A stretch of 64,000 bases of DNA from Oscillospiraceae bacterium (GCA_017545165.1 JAFWQQ010000039.1:1-64000), one strand, 5' to 3'. Counted from the stretch's first letter, positions 25,291 through 36,252 are shown. The notes: generated by a model not told the origin, from the sequence alone. Program-made: numbers and translations.

Positions 25291-27378
25291 ATGAAGCGCT
25301 TGACAAAACTGCTGGCTCTGGGCTTGGTCCTGGTAATGGTGCTGGGCCTGGCGCCTGCCGCGGCCCTGGCCGAGAGCGGGCACAGCCACAGCTGGAAGGA
25401 GCGAAGCCGCACGGAGCCCACCTGCACCCAGGCGGGCAGCGTGACCTACGTATGCTCCTGCGGCGAAAAGAAGGTGGAGCCGCTCCCCGCCCTGGGCCAT
25501 GCCTGGAACGCCGGGGAGATCCTGGAGGACGAGAGCTTTCCCGGCGGGAAGAAGCTGCACTTCTGGTGCTGGCGCTGCGGCGAAACGAAGGACGAGGTGC
25601 TGCCGCAGGAGGAGCCCGACGACTACGGCTGGGAACCGCCGGAGGAGCCCGAGGAACCGGAGATCCCGGACGGCGCCGTGTCCCCCGCCACCGGGGAGCC
25701 GGAGGGCAAAGCGAGCCTCGAGCTGGATTATGGACTTGTGTTGTTTACCAATGGTATGCTCTTTCAACCGGGCTGCAAAGTCTCGATCTCTTGGTATTTG
25801 AAAAACACCGGAGACGTCATGGTCTACGACGCGGAATGTGAGCTGTATCACTGGAACAAGAGCGCGGGAGCCTATGTCCCCTTCGATCCCGGCGACGCGC
25901 TGACGTGCAATTCGAAGCTCGGCACGATTACTCCCCATTCCGGTTTGTGGAAGGCTATCTCCTATGCACTCGAACCGTATATCTTCAGCGAGGAGGACCT
26001 GGAAAACGCAGAGAACGGTTTCTTTGAGATCATGGTCATCGGCCGCGCCCATACGGAGGCAGGCGTGGAGCTGGAGTCCGAGCCGCTGATTTACCGCTTC
26101 CCCATCTTTGACCCCTCCATAGTCGTGGAGGCGGAAGACTGCTCCGCGGGCCAGGTCCCGGAGGGCGGGTATGTGAAGGTCGGGCTCACGGCGACAAGTA
26201 CGGGGACTGAGACCTTCACCAACAACATGTACGCCTGCATCGGATATGACAAAGACGGCCTTCCCTTTCCCGCTGGATGGACTGTGTTCCTTGACGGAGA
26301 TCTGAGCTGGGTTGCGCCGGGGAAGCCCGGGGAGGCGGAGGTCTCGATCTATGTGACGGAGGCGGACGTGGAGGCGGGCGAGGTCCGGCGGGATCTGACG
26401 CTCTATTTCCTGCGCAGATACCGGACCGACGGCGGGACCGTATTCCCCGATACACCGGAGGATCAGATCGTGAGTACACAAGACATGAGCTGGTTCGACG
26501 TGTTCCCTCCCACCGGGTGGGTCTCAATCTTTTCTTCGTCTCAGGATTTCGATTATCCCGCCACCGTAGAGATCGTGGTCCCCCTGCTGGAGCCGCCGGA
26601 GGAGCCCGCTCCCGTGCCGGAGCCGCGGCCCTTCTGCGAGCCCGCCCTCACCGGTCTCGGCGAGGGGACGGCGGAATGGACGCTGACGCGCTGCGATGAA
26701 CACGCGGCCCTGGCCCGGGAGGCGGAGGGCAAGACGCCGGAGGAGGCCCTGGCCCTCTGGACGGAGGCCCTGGACGCCGAGTATGAGGCATGGCTCGCCG
26801 AAGCGGAGGAGAGTCTGCGCCCCGCCATCGAGACGGAGCGGGACGCCTTCCGCGAGCAGCTGGAGGCCTATCGGGCGCTCTGGGCCGACCTGGGCGGCGA
26901 AGAGCTGGGCGCGGAGAAGGCCGCGGAGCTGGCCATGCACAAGCTGAGCCTGCTGTGCTTTGCCCGCCATGCCGATGAAGAAGCCTGGGCGGCTGTTCTC
27001 GGTGGGGCCGAAAATCTGGACGCCGCCGAGAGCCCCGCCGCCTGCCAGCGGCAGAGCCGGGACAGCGTCACGGAGCTGCTGACCCGGGAGACGCTCTGCG
27101 AGGAGCACCGGGGCCTGGGGCTCACGGCGGAGGACGACGCGGGCTGGCGGCAGCTGAAGCGGAACTGGCTGCAGGCGCTGAATGGGGAGACGGACGCCTG
27201 GTATCTCCTTCTGGACGAGGAGACCGGGCCTCTGCTCGCCGAGGCCCGGCAGAGCTTCGGCCGCTGGCTCAAAGCCGAGGAGGCGCTGCTGGCCCTGCAA
27301 TTCCCGGAGGATACGGCGCTGGCGCAGCAGCTGCTGGCCCTGGCCGTCCGGGAACGGACCACCGACTGGTGCTGGTAA
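25291..27378 (+). CDS. Large secreted protein, function unknown
   Basis: Protein of 695 residues with a Sec signal peptide (MKRLTKLLALGLVLVMVLGL, likely cut after AALA). A His/Cys module follows (HSHSWKERSRTEPTCTQAG, VCSCGEKK, LGHAW, FWCWRCGE) of the kind repeated in many clostridial surface proteins; the paired CxC and CxxC may bind metal. The middle (about 150-430) is beta-rich with Ig/CARDB-like strands. The last 250 residues are helical and Glu/Ala/Leu-rich, in two similar blocks (LWTEALDAEYEAWLAEAEE and WLQALNGETDAWYLLLDEE) that recall LprI/DUF1311-type helices. A GGAGGT site sits six bases before the ATG. No anchor motif is seen, so it is probably released or held non-covalently. Confidence 0.7.
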   Translation: MKRLTKLLALGLVLVMVLGLAPAAALAESGHSHSWKERSRTEPTCTQAGSVTYVCSCGEKKVEPLPALGHAWNAGEILEDESFPGGKKLHFWCWRCGETKDEVLPQEEPDDYGWEPPEEPEEPEIPDGAVSPATGEPEGKASLELDYGLVLFTNGMLFQPGCKVSISWYLKNTGDVMVYDAECELYHWNKSAGAYVPFDPGDALTCNSKLGTITPHSGLWKAISYALEPYIFSEEDLENAENGFFEIMVIGRAHTEAGVELESEPLIYRFPIFDPSIVVEAEDCSAGQVPEGGYVKVGLTATSTGTETFTNNMYACIGYDKDGLPFPAGWTVFLDGDLSWVAPGKPGEAEVSIYVTEADVEAGEVRRDLTLYFLRRYRTDGGTVFPDTPEDQIVSTQDMSWFDVFPPTGWVSIFSSSQDFDYPATVEIVVPLLEPPEEPAPVPEPRPFCEPALTGLGEGTAEWTLTRCDEHAALAREAEGKTPEEALALWTEALDAEYEAWLAEAEESLRPAIETERDAFREQLEAYRALWADLGGEELGAEKAAELAMHKLSLLCFARHADEEAWAAVLGGAENLDAAESPAACQRQSRDSVTELLTRETLCEEHRGLGLTAEDDAGWRQLKRNWLQALNGETDAWYLLLDEETGPLLAEARQSFGRWLKAEEALLALQFPEDTALAQQLLALAVRERTTDWCW

Positions 27379-27433
27379 GATCTTAGGGGAAGCTATCAGC
27401 CTCCCGCAGATTTGTACCTACCTGCGAAAGACG

Positions 27434-27458
27434 CGGGCGGATGATATCCGCCCCTACG
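27434..27458. repeat. Isolated palindromic repeat copy
   Basis: GGGCGGATGATATCCGCCC followed by CTACGG: one inverted-orientation copy of the GTAGGGG palindrome family, 56 bases after the secreted protein stop. Confidence 0.7.
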
Positions 27459-27477
27459 GCGTGAACAGACCTATATG

Positions 27478-27700
27478 CTTGAAAGGGCGGCCATCCGGCC
27501 GCCCTTCAAGCTGTCGACAAAGTGTCGACAGCTTGAAAGGCAAAAATGGAAACTTCCGAAAAAGTTCCCATTTTTGCTAGATTGAACGTGAAGGGGGGCA
27601 TACCCTCCCCCCTTCACAATCCCCCCATGCATGTCGAAGTCTTTCCGCATAGCTTTGTCTACAGTCTCAAGGGCGGCCATCGGGCCGCCCTTCTCTTTTT
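27478..27700 (+). terminator. Run of five hairpins ending in a U-tract
   Basis: Downstream of the secreted protein gene lie consecutive inverted repeats: 27478-27510 (GGGCGGCC/GGCCGCCC core), 27504-27539 (AAGCTGTCGACA/TGTCGACAGCTT), 27541-27576 (CAAAAATGG/CCATTTTTG), 27588-27617 (GTGAAGGGGGG/CCCCCCTTCAC) and 27669-27690 (AAGGGCGGCC/GGCCGCCCTT followed by a T-rich tract). The first two share CTTCAAG and cannot form together. The last is a good rho-independent terminator on the plus strand. No gene lies in 27379-27759. Confidence 0.7.
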
Positions 27701-27759
27701 GCTAAACGATTCTCTCTTCTCTATAAATTGCTCTCTTTTCACTCTTTACGGTTCACTGT

Positions 27760-29928
<2,169 letters not shown>

Positions 29929-29959
29929 GGTTTCTCCTTTGCGTTTTGTTTTCCCGGGT

Positions 29960-29965
29960 ATTATA
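29960..29965 (-). promoter_or_regulatory. Extended -10 promoter of tex
   Basis: Minus-strand TGGTATAAT, an extended -10, about 30 bases before the tex start; no convincing -35 hexamer is present, which is usual for extended -10 promoters. Confidence 0.6.
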
Positions 29966-30039
29966 CCACAGGCTCCCCCGCACCGCCAGACTGTTTTTCT
30001 CTCGATCAAAGCCTTCCGTCCTTGGAGACGCCCTCTGAG

Positions 30040-31225
30040 TCGCTCAGCCCTTGCGCCCGCCACATTCAGGCCTTCCCCGCGCACGGGGAAGGTGTCTGCG
30101 AAGCAGACGGATGAGGTCCCCGCGAAGCGGATGACGAAAGGGGCCCGTCGTCCCGCGCCCGCGCCCGCCGTCACGCGCCTACGTCCTGCTCCGCCGTAGG
30201 GGCGCTTCAGGTCGCGCCCGCCGTCCTGTCTTGCCTCCCCCTCCGGGGGAGGTGGCATCCGCCGATCCCCCGCGAGGCGGATGACGAAAGGGGCCCGTCG
30301 TCCCGCGCCCACGCCTGTAGCGCCGAGCATTGCTCGGCGACCTTCTGCACCAACGTCCGTCCTCTCCGTAGGGGCGCTTCACGAAGCGCCCGCCGCCCCG
30401 CGCCAGCGCCCGTCCTCTCCGTAGGGGCGACCTTCGGTCGCCCGCCGATCCACGTCCACGTCCGTCCTCTCCGTAGGGGCGACCTTCGGTCGCCCGCCGA
30501 TCCACCCTCTCCGTAGCGCCCGCCGCCCTCGGCGGCCCGATTCAAGCCTTCCCCGCGCACGGGGAAGGTGTCTGCGAAGCAGACGGATGAGGTCCCCGCG
30601 AAGCGGATGACGAAAGGGGCCCGTCGTCCCGCGCCAGCGCCCGTAGCGCCGAGCATTGCTCGGCGACGTTCTGCACCAACGTCCGTCCCCCATCGTAGGG
30701 GCGACCTTTGGTCGTCCGCCGTCCCCCGCCCATGTCCATCCTCGCCATAGGGGCGCTTGCCCCTCCCGCCGATCCACGTCCACGTCCGTCCTCTCCGTAG
30801 GGGCGACCTTCGGTCGCCCGCCGCCCCGCGCCAGCGCCCGTCCTCTCCGTAGCGCCCGCCGCCCTCGGCGGCCCGATTCAAGCCTTCCCCGCGCACGGCG
30901 AAGGTGTCTGCGATGCACCGGATGAGGTCCCCGCGAAGCGGATGACGAAAGGGGCCCGTCGTCCCGCGCCAGCGCCCGTAGCGCCGAGCATTGCTCGGCG
31001 ACGTTCTGCACCAGCGTCCGTCCTCGCCGTAGGGGCGACCTTTGGGCGCCCGCCGATCCACGTCCACGTCCGTCCTCTCCGTAGGGGCGACCTTCGGTCG
31101 CCCGCCGATCCACGTCCACGTCCGTCCTCTCCGTAGCGCCCGCCGCCCTCGGCGGCCCGATCCAAGCCTTCCCCGCGCACGGGGAAGGTGTCTGCGAAGC
31201 GCCGGATGAGGTCTCCGCGAAGCGC
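30040..31225. repeat. 1.2-kb array of interspersed palindromic repeats
   Basis: No convincing gene lies here. Two repeat types alternate. Type A (about 80-90 bases) starts CCTTCCCCGCGCACGGGGAA and continues GGTGTCTGCGAAGCAGACGG; copies or part copies lie near 30071, 30233, 30549, 30882 and 31165. Type B is CGTAGGGGCG plus a short palindrome such as GACCTTCGGTC, CTTCACGAAG or AGCATTGCT; about a dozen copies are spread from 30197 to 31100, often followed by a CCACGTCCACGTCCGTCCTC spacer. The arrangement suggests serial duplication of a composite A-B unit. Long Arg/Pro-rich open frames on both strands are products of composition. Confidence 0.85.
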
Positions 31226-31295
31226 CGAGCAGAAACCTGACCGGTGCAGCCACGTTTGCCCCGCTTGTGTTTTTCGACAAAATACCCCCTGCCTC

Positions 31296-31324
31296 TTGCA
31301 TTTCTTAGTTAGTTATGGTAAACT
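31296..31324 (+). promoter_or_regulatory. Promoter of the feo operon
   Basis: TTGCAT (31296-31301), 17-base spacer, TAAACT (31319-31324), about 50 bases before the FeoAB start. The spacer contains TTAGTTAGTT, which shares sequence with the inverted repeat just downstream. Confidence 0.7.
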
Positions 31325-31329
31325 CCTGA

Positions 31330-31349
31330 TAGTTAGATTGAGCTAACTA
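31330..31349. promoter_or_regulatory. Inverted repeat, possible iron-regulator operator
   Basis: TAGTTAG-ATTGAG-CTAACTA is a 7-base perfect inverted repeat just after the predicted transcription start. A DtxR/IdeR- or Fur-type repressor could block feo transcription when iron is plentiful. The TTAG half-site resembles DtxR-type boxes, but it is not a full consensus. Confidence 0.45.
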
Positions 31350-31376
31350 CTAGCTCTTAGAATCGAGGCGTTCATC

Positions 31377-33728
31377 ATGACCTTACGAGACTGCAAACCC
31401 GGCCAGAGCGCCCGGGTGCTCTCCGTCGGCGGCGAGGGCGCTCTACGCCAGCATTTTCTGGACATGGGCGTGATCCCCGGGGCGGAGGTAACCGTGGTGA
31501 AGCTGGCCCCCATGGGAGACCCCATGGAGCTGCGCATTCACGGCTATGAGCTGACCCTGCGTCTGGCCGACGCGGAGAAGATCGAGGCGGAGCGGATCGG
31601 GGCCCCCACTCCTCCCCAGATGCCGGATCCGTCCAGTCGGGAGAGCTTTCACCCCGGCCTGGGCGAAGAGGGCAAATTCCACCCCAAGGGGACTGGCGAT
31701 CCCCTGCCGGAGAGCGAGATCCTGAGCTTCGCCCTGGTGGGCAACCAGAACTCCGGCAAAACCACGCTCTTCAACCAGCTCACCGGCTCCAACCAGCATG
31801 TGGGCAACTTCCCCGGCGTCACCGTGGACCGGAAGGACGGGACCATCCGGGGCTATCCCAACACCCGCATCACGGACCTGCCCGGCATCTACTCCATGTC
31901 CCCCTATTCCAGCGAGGAGCTGGTGTCCCGGGACTTTGTGCTGCAGGAGAAGCCCAAGGCCATCATCAACATCGTGGACGCCACCAACATCGAGCGGAAT
32001 CTCTATCTCAGCATGCAGCTGCTGGAGATGGGCTTTCCCATGGTCATCGCCCTGAACATGATGGACGAGCTGCGGGGCAACGGCGGCTCGGTGGACGTGA
32101 ACACCATGGAGGCCATGCTGGGCGTGCCCGTGGTGCCCATCTCTGCGGCCAAGAACCAGGGCGTGGACGAGCTGGTGCGCCACGCGGTCCATATCGCCCG
32201 CTACCAGGAGGCGCCCCTGCGGCAGGACTTCTGCGGCGCGGAGGACCACGGCGGCGCGGTGCACCGCTGCCTGCACGCGGTGATCCACCTGATCGAGGAC
32301 CACGCCCAGCGGGTCGGGCTGCCGGTCCGTTTCGCCGCAAGCAAGCTCATCGAGGGGGACGCGCTGATCCTGAAGCAGCTGGAGCTGGACAAGAACGAGC
32401 AGGAGATGCTGGAGCACATCAAGCTGCAGCTGGAAAAGGAGCGGGGCCTGGATCCCAGCGCCGCCATGGCGGACATGCGCTTTGACTTTATCGGCAGGGT
32501 CTGCGCCGCCTGCGTGCACAAGCCTCGCGTGAGCCGGGAGCACCTGCGCAGCCAGAGGCTGGACCGGGTGCTGACCGGCAGATTCACCGCCCTGCCTCTC
32601 TTCATCGGCATCATGGCCCTGGTCTTCTATCTGACCTTCGGCGTCATCGGCGCCTGGCTGCAGGATCTGCTGGCCGCGGGGGTGGAAGCGCTCTCGGAGC
32701 TCACGGACAAGGCCCTCACCGCCGGAAACGTGAATCCCGCCATCCACAGCCTGATCATCGACGGCATCTTTGAGGGCGTGGGGAGCGTGCTGAGCTTCCT
32801 GCCCATCATCGTTACCATGTTCCTCTTCCTGTCCCTTCTGGAGGACAGCGGCTATATCGCCCGGGTCGCCTTCTTTATGGACAAGCTCCTGCGGAAGATC
32901 GGCCTTTCGGGGCGCAGCATCGTGCCCATGCTCATCGGCTTCGGCTGCACGGTGCCGGCGGTGATGTCCACCCGGACCCTGCCCAGCGAGCGGGACCGGA
33001 AAATGACCATCCTGCTCACGCCCTTCATGAGCTGCTCGGCCAAGCTCCCCATTTACGCCTTCTTTGTCAGTGCCTTCTTCCCGAAAGAGGGCTGGCTTGT
33101 GATGACCGGGCTCTATCTTCTGGGGATCCTGATGGCGATCCTGGTCGCTCTGCTCTTCAAAAACACCCTCTTCCGGGGCGAGGCGGTGCCCTTTGTTATG
33201 GAGCTTCCCAACTACCGGCTCCCCAGCGTCCGGAACGTGCTGCAGCTGCTGTGGGAGAAGGCCAAGGACTTTCTGCAGCGGGCCTTCACCGTGATCCTCA
33301 TCGCCACCATCGCCGTCTGGTTCCTCAAAAGCTTCGATCCCCACTTCAACCTGGTGGAGGACTCCCACAGCAGCATCCTGGCCCTGGTGGCCGGGTGGCT
33401 TGCTCCCCTGCTGACTCCCCTGGGTCTGGGAGACTGGCGCATCGCCACCTCCCTGATCTGCGGCTTCATGGCCAAGGAGAGCGTGGTTTCCACCATGGAG
33501 ATCCTCTTTGTCGGCGACGGCGGCGTCGCCGCTGCCATCGGGAGCCTCCAGGCGGCCTGCCTTCTGGTGTTCAGCCTGCTCTATACCCCCTGCGTGGCGG
33601 CCGTCGCCTCCATCCGGCGGGAGCTGGGCCGGCGCTGGTCCATCGGGGTGATCCTCTGGCAGTGCGGCCTCGCCTGGCTGGCGGCCCTGCTGCTGCGGCT
33701 GATCGGCCTGGCCCTCGGGCTTGGGTGA
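31377..33728 (+). CDS. feoB: FeoA-FeoB fusion, ferrous iron transporter
   Basis: Ferrous iron importer of 783 residues in which the small SH3-like FeoA domain (1-75, TLRDCKPGQSARVLSVGGEG) is fused through a 40-residue linker to FeoB. The G domain has G1 GNQNSGKTT (122-130, Gln where Pro is usual), G3 DLPGIYS and G4 NMMD. The membrane part has the two gate regions, the first with GCTVPAVMSTRTL and the second with LIAGF-like CGFMAKESVVSTMEIL. Separate FeoA and FeoB are more usual. It is followed after 12 bases by the Cys-rich partner gene. Confidence 0.94.
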   Translation: MTLRDCKPGQSARVLSVGGEGALRQHFLDMGVIPGAEVTVVKLAPMGDPMELRIHGYELTLRLADAEKIEAERIGAPTPPQMPDPSSRESFHPGLGEEGKFHPKGTGDPLPESEILSFALVGNQNSGKTTLFNQLTGSNQHVGNFPGVTVDRKDGTIRGYPNTRITDLPGIYSMSPYSSEELVSRDFVLQEKPKAIINIVDATNIERNLYLSMQLLEMGFPMVIALNMMDELRGNGGSVDVNTMEAMLGVPVVPISAAKNQGVDELVRHAVHIARYQEAPLRQDFCGAEDHGGAVHRCLHAVIHLIEDHAQRVGLPVRFAASKLIEGDALILKQLELDKNEQEMLEHIKLQLEKERGLDPSAAMADMRFDFIGRVCAACVHKPRVSREHLRSQRLDRVLTGRFTALPLFIGIMALVFYLTFGVIGAWLQDLLAAGVEALSELTDKALTAGNVNPAIHSLIIDGIFEGVGSVLSFLPIIVTMFLFLSLLEDSGYIARVAFFMDKLLRKIGLSGRSIVPMLIGFGCTVPAVMSTRTLPSERDRKMTILLTPFMSCSAKLPIYAFFVSAFFPKEGWLVMTGLYLLGILMAILVALLFKNTLFRGEAVPFVMELPNYRLPSVRNVLQLLWEKAKDFLQRAFTVILIATIAVWFLKSFDPHFNLVEDSHSSILALVAGWLAPLLTPLGLGDWRIATSLICGFMAKESVVSTMEILFVGDGGVAAAIGSLQAACLLVFSLLYTPCVAAVASIRRELGRRWSIGVILWQCGLAWLAALLLRLIGLALGLG

Positions 33729-33740
33729 AAGGAGATCGCC

Positions 33741-33947
33741 ATGGGTTTATTGGATTATCTTCTTCTGGGGCTGATCGCCCTGGCCGTGCTCCTGGCCCTG
33801 CGGCGGCTCCGCCGCTCCCGGGGCAGCTGCTCCTGCGGCGGCACCTGCGCTTCCTGCGGCGGCTGCTGCGCTTCCTGCTCCTCCCGGACCGGTTCCAGCG
33901 CCTCCCCTTCCTCTGCCTGTCAACGAAAAAACACGAGCGTCGAGTGA
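33741..33947 (+). CDS. FeoB-associated Cys-rich membrane protein
   Basis: Small protein of 68 residues with one membrane helix (about 3-20), a basic stretch, and a Cys-dense tail (SCSCGGTCASCGGCCASCSS). This matches the FeoB-associated Cys-rich family found beside feoB in clostridia, whose role in iron handling is unproven. AAAGGAG precedes the ATG. It shares the feo transcript; the terminator overlaps its last codons. Confidence 0.85.
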   Translation: MGLLDYLLLGLIALAVLLALRRLRRSRGSCSCGGTCASCGGCCASCSSRTGSSASPSSACQRKNTSVE

Positions 33948-33965
33948 TCCCGGCGCTCTTTTTTT
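33935..33965 (+). terminator. Terminator of the feo operon
   Basis: GAGCGTCG...CGGCGCTC stem followed by seven Ts. It overlaps the stop codon of the Cys-rich gene. Confidence 0.8.
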
Positions 33966-33975
33966 CCCCACAGCC

Positions 33976-34004
33976 TTGCGAAAAGACCGGGAATTTGCTA
34001 TAGT
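33976..34004 (+). promoter_or_regulatory. Promoter of prmA
   Basis: TTGCGA (33976-33981), 17-base spacer, TATAGT (33999-34004), about 35 bases before the prmA start. Confidence 0.75.
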
Positions 34005-34037
34005 GCTGATAATCTGACAACGAAAGGGAGACGCCTT

Positions 34038-34955
34038 ATGCGCTATATGGAAGTGATCGTGGACACCCCGGCCAAGGACATTGACCGCCGCTGCGAGGAG
34101 ATGTCCGCCATGGGGGTCGGAGGCTTTGTCATCGAAAACGAAGAGGATTTCCGGGACTTTCTGGAGCACAACCACGCCTATTGGGACTATGTGGACGAGG
34201 ATCTGGAGCAGAAATACGCCGGCCTCAGCCGCATCAAATGCTACCTGACCGACGATGAGGCCGGGCAGGACAGCCTGCGTCAGATCCGGGCGGCCTACGG
34301 TCCGGTCTCCGTCAGCTTCGTGGAGGACAGCGACTGGGAAAACAACTGGCGAGAATACTATAAACCCATCGAGGTGGGCGAAAAGCTGGTGGTGGTCCCC
34401 GAGTGGGAGCCCATCCCGGAGGGCGGACGGCTTCCCCTGCGGCTGGACCCGGGCCTGATCTTCGGCACCGGCAGCCACGCCACCACCCGCCTTTGCCTGG
34501 CGGCGATGGAGAGTTATGTAAACCAAAACACCCGCGTCCTGGACCTGGGCTGCGGCAGCGGCATCCTGGGCATCGGCGCTCTGGTCCTGGGAGCCAAAAG
34601 CTGCCTGGGCTGTGACATCGACCCCAAAGCCCCGGACGTGGTCCGAACCAACGCCGCCCTGAATCAGTTCGGTCCGGATCGGCTCCAGGTCTGCGCCGGA
34701 GATATCCTCTCCGACGCATCCCTGCGCCGCAGCTTCGGCGGGGGCTACGATCTGGTGCTCTCCAACATCGTCTCCGACGTGATCATCCCCCTCTCCCGCT
34801 ACGTCCGGTCCTTCCTGGCCCCCGGCGGCGTCTGGATCAGCTCCGGCATCATCGAGGGGCGGCAGAATGAGGTCCGCGCCGCCATCGAGCAGGCGGGCTT
34901 CACGATCATCGCCCACAGCAGTGAGGACGAGTGGCACAGCTTTACAGCAAAATAA
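34038..34955 (+). CDS. prmA: Ribosomal protein L11 methyltransferase
   Basis: SAM-dependent methyltransferase of 305 residues that trimethylates ribosomal protein L11. The substrate-recognition N-terminal domain is followed by the PrmA signature PGLIFGTGSHATTRLCL and motif I DLGCGSGILGIGAL. The catalytic-loop sequence LSNIVSDVI replaces the more usual N[IV][LV]A. AAAGGGAG precedes the ATG. Transcribed alone, between its own promoter and the terminator at 34962. Confidence 0.93.
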   Translation: MRYMEVIVDTPAKDIDRRCEEMSAMGVGGFVIENEEDFRDFLEHNHAYWDYVDEDLEQKYAGLSRIKCYLTDDEAGQDSLRQIRAAYGPVSVSFVEDSDWENNWREYYKPIEVGEKLVVVPEWEPIPEGGRLPLRLDPGLIFGTGSHATTRLCLAAMESYVNQNTRVLDLGCGSGILGIGALVLGAKSCLGCDIDPKAPDVVRTNAALNQFGPDRLQVCAGDILSDASLRRSFGGGYDLVLSNIVSDVIIPLSRYVRSFLAPGGVWISSGIIEGRQNEVRAAIEQAGFTIIAHSSEDEWHSFTAK

Positions 34956-34961
34956 CATTTC

Positions 34962-34992
34962 GGCGGAGAGGACGCGGTCCTCTCCGCCTTTT
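34962..34992 (+). terminator. Terminator of prmA
   Basis: Perfect 12-base stem GGCGGAGAGGAC/GTCCTCTCCGCC, 3-base loop, then TTTT. Confidence 0.88.
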
Positions 34993-35054
34993 CCGTCTTG
35001 TCCTTTCCCGGAACATAGTCATCGTTCTGTCGTCAAATCAATCGAGCAAAGCGC

Positions 35055-35675
35055 TCAGGCCCCCTGCTCATGCAGCCATTCCAGCGCGTCGGAGAGGGTG
35101 CCCAGCCGGTCGATGAGGCCCAGGCGCACCGCGTCCTCCCCATTGAGGATGCTGCCCACATCGTTGGCCAACTCGTCGGTGTTGGTCATGAGCCGCACGT
35201 AGTCCTCCCGGGAGATCCGGGAGTGCTCCGTGACAAAGCGGACGATCCGGTCCTGGATCCGGGCGAAGTAATTGTAGGTCTGGGGCACACCGATGACCAC
35301 GCCGTTGAGGCGCACCGGGTGGATGGTCATGGCCGCGGAGGGCGCGATCATGCTGCAGCGCGCGGCCACGGCCAGGGGCACGCCGATGCTGTGACCGCCG
35401 CCCAGCACCAGAGAGACCGTGGGCGTCTTCATTCCCGCGATCATCTCCGCGATGGCAAGGCCCGCCTCCACGTCCCCGCCCATGGTGTTCAGAAGGATCA
35501 GCACGCCCCGTATCTCCGGGCTCTCCTCCATTGCGGCCAGCAGGGGCAGGATGTGCTCGTACTTGGTGGCCTTGGCGTCCTCCGGCAGGACCTGGTGCCC
35601 CTCGATCTGCCCCACGATGGTCAGGCAGTGGACGCCGCCCTGCTTGACCGCGCCCAGCTCTTTGATTTCATCCAT
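35055..35675 (-). CDS. ClpP-like serine protease (TepA-type)
   Basis: ClpP/crotonase-fold protein of 206 residues close to the TepA/YmfB group. Ser is in GGGHSIGVPLA, His in AMTIHPVRL, and NTMGGDVEAGLAIAEMI matches the ClpP oxyanion region. TepA-type proteins have been linked to protein export or degradation of small proteins in sporulating Firmicutes; partner ATPases are not obvious. ATG at 35675 has AGAGGTGA upstream; the in-frame GTG at 35684 lies inside that site and is less likely. Divergent from the gene at 35761. Confidence 0.8.
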   Translation of the reverse strand: MDEIKELGAVKQGGVHCLTIVGQIEGHQVLPEDAKATKYEHILPLLAAMEESPEIRGVLILLNTMGGDVEAGLAIAEMIAGMKTPTVSLVLGGGHSIGVPLAVAARCSMIAPSAAMTIHPVRLNGVVIGVPQTYNYFARIQDRIVRFVTEHSRISREDYVRLMTNTDELANDVGSILNGEDAVRLGLIDRLGTLSDALEWLHEQGA

Positions 35676-35760
35676 TCCGATCACCTCTCAAGCTATTGTT
35701 CCCAGAAACGGGCGCGGGCATTCCCGCCGAACGTTTCCGGTATAAGGAAAGGAGAAGTCT

Positions 35761-36252
35761 ATGTTTTTCGAAGAATGCACTCAGTCTGTGGTTTGCCGTC
35801 TCTCCCGGGAGGAGGCGCTTCGGAGGCTGGCCGAGTCTCAGACCTCGTTCAACAATTCCCAGCCTTCTTTCAACCGCCAATGCCTGGCATTGGCCGCTCC
35901 CAGGACCGAGACCGGCCCCGATGGCGCCCCGGCAGTCACGGTTCGAGGTTCCTTCGGCTCCTTTCTCGTCTCCTTCCGCATCACACAAACGGAGGAATGC
36001 GGTACGCCCGCTTCAGAAGCCACAATGACCATGAAAATGGCACCGGGTCCGTTCATCTTCATGAGCATCTTCCTCCTGCTGTTTCTTTCGTTCGGCTTCA
36101 CATCTCCCTATGTTTCTTTTTCGGAGCTGCTGCGTATGGGCGTTCTTCTTTTTCTCGGCTTCTTTGGGCCGATCTATCTGATCGCCCGCTTGGCTCTGCC
36201 CCATGCGGCAGACAGACTCTGGGAGCATTTGAGCCGCTCTTTCCTGCGCTGA
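35761..36252 (+). CDS. Hypothetical protein with two C-terminal membrane helices
   Basis: Protein of 163 residues with a soluble N-terminal half (MFFEECTQSVVCRLSREEAL) and two hydrophobic helices at about 97-115 and 123-145. No recognised domain. AAAGGAGAAGTCT gives a good ribosome-binding site. A weak TATAAG at 35740 may be its -10. Composition is less GC-rich than its neighbours, which may mark a recent arrival. Confidence 0.6.
   Translation: MFFEECTQSVVCRLSREEALRRLAESQTSFNNSQPSFNRQCLALAAPRTETGPDGAPAVTVRGSFGSFLVSFRITQTEECGTPASEATMTMKMAPGPFIFMSIFLLLFLSFGFTSPYVSFSELLRMGVLLFLGFFGPIYLIARLALPHAADRLWEHLSRSFLR

Noticed and set aside
29929..30330. N-terminal extension of tex
   Set aside because: The extension runs across an extended -10 promoter and repeat sequence; ATG at 29928 has a good ribosome-binding site and gives the normal Tex N-terminus.
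30040..31225. Possible CRISPR array
   Set aside because: Units are not equal-length repeats separated by unique spacers; both unit and spacer sequences recur, and no cas genes are present.
30179..31301. Arg/Pro/Gly-rich open frames on both strands in the repeat array
   Set aside because: They are made of the repeated GTAGGGGCG and CACGTCCACG units read in stop-free frames; no start site or domain.
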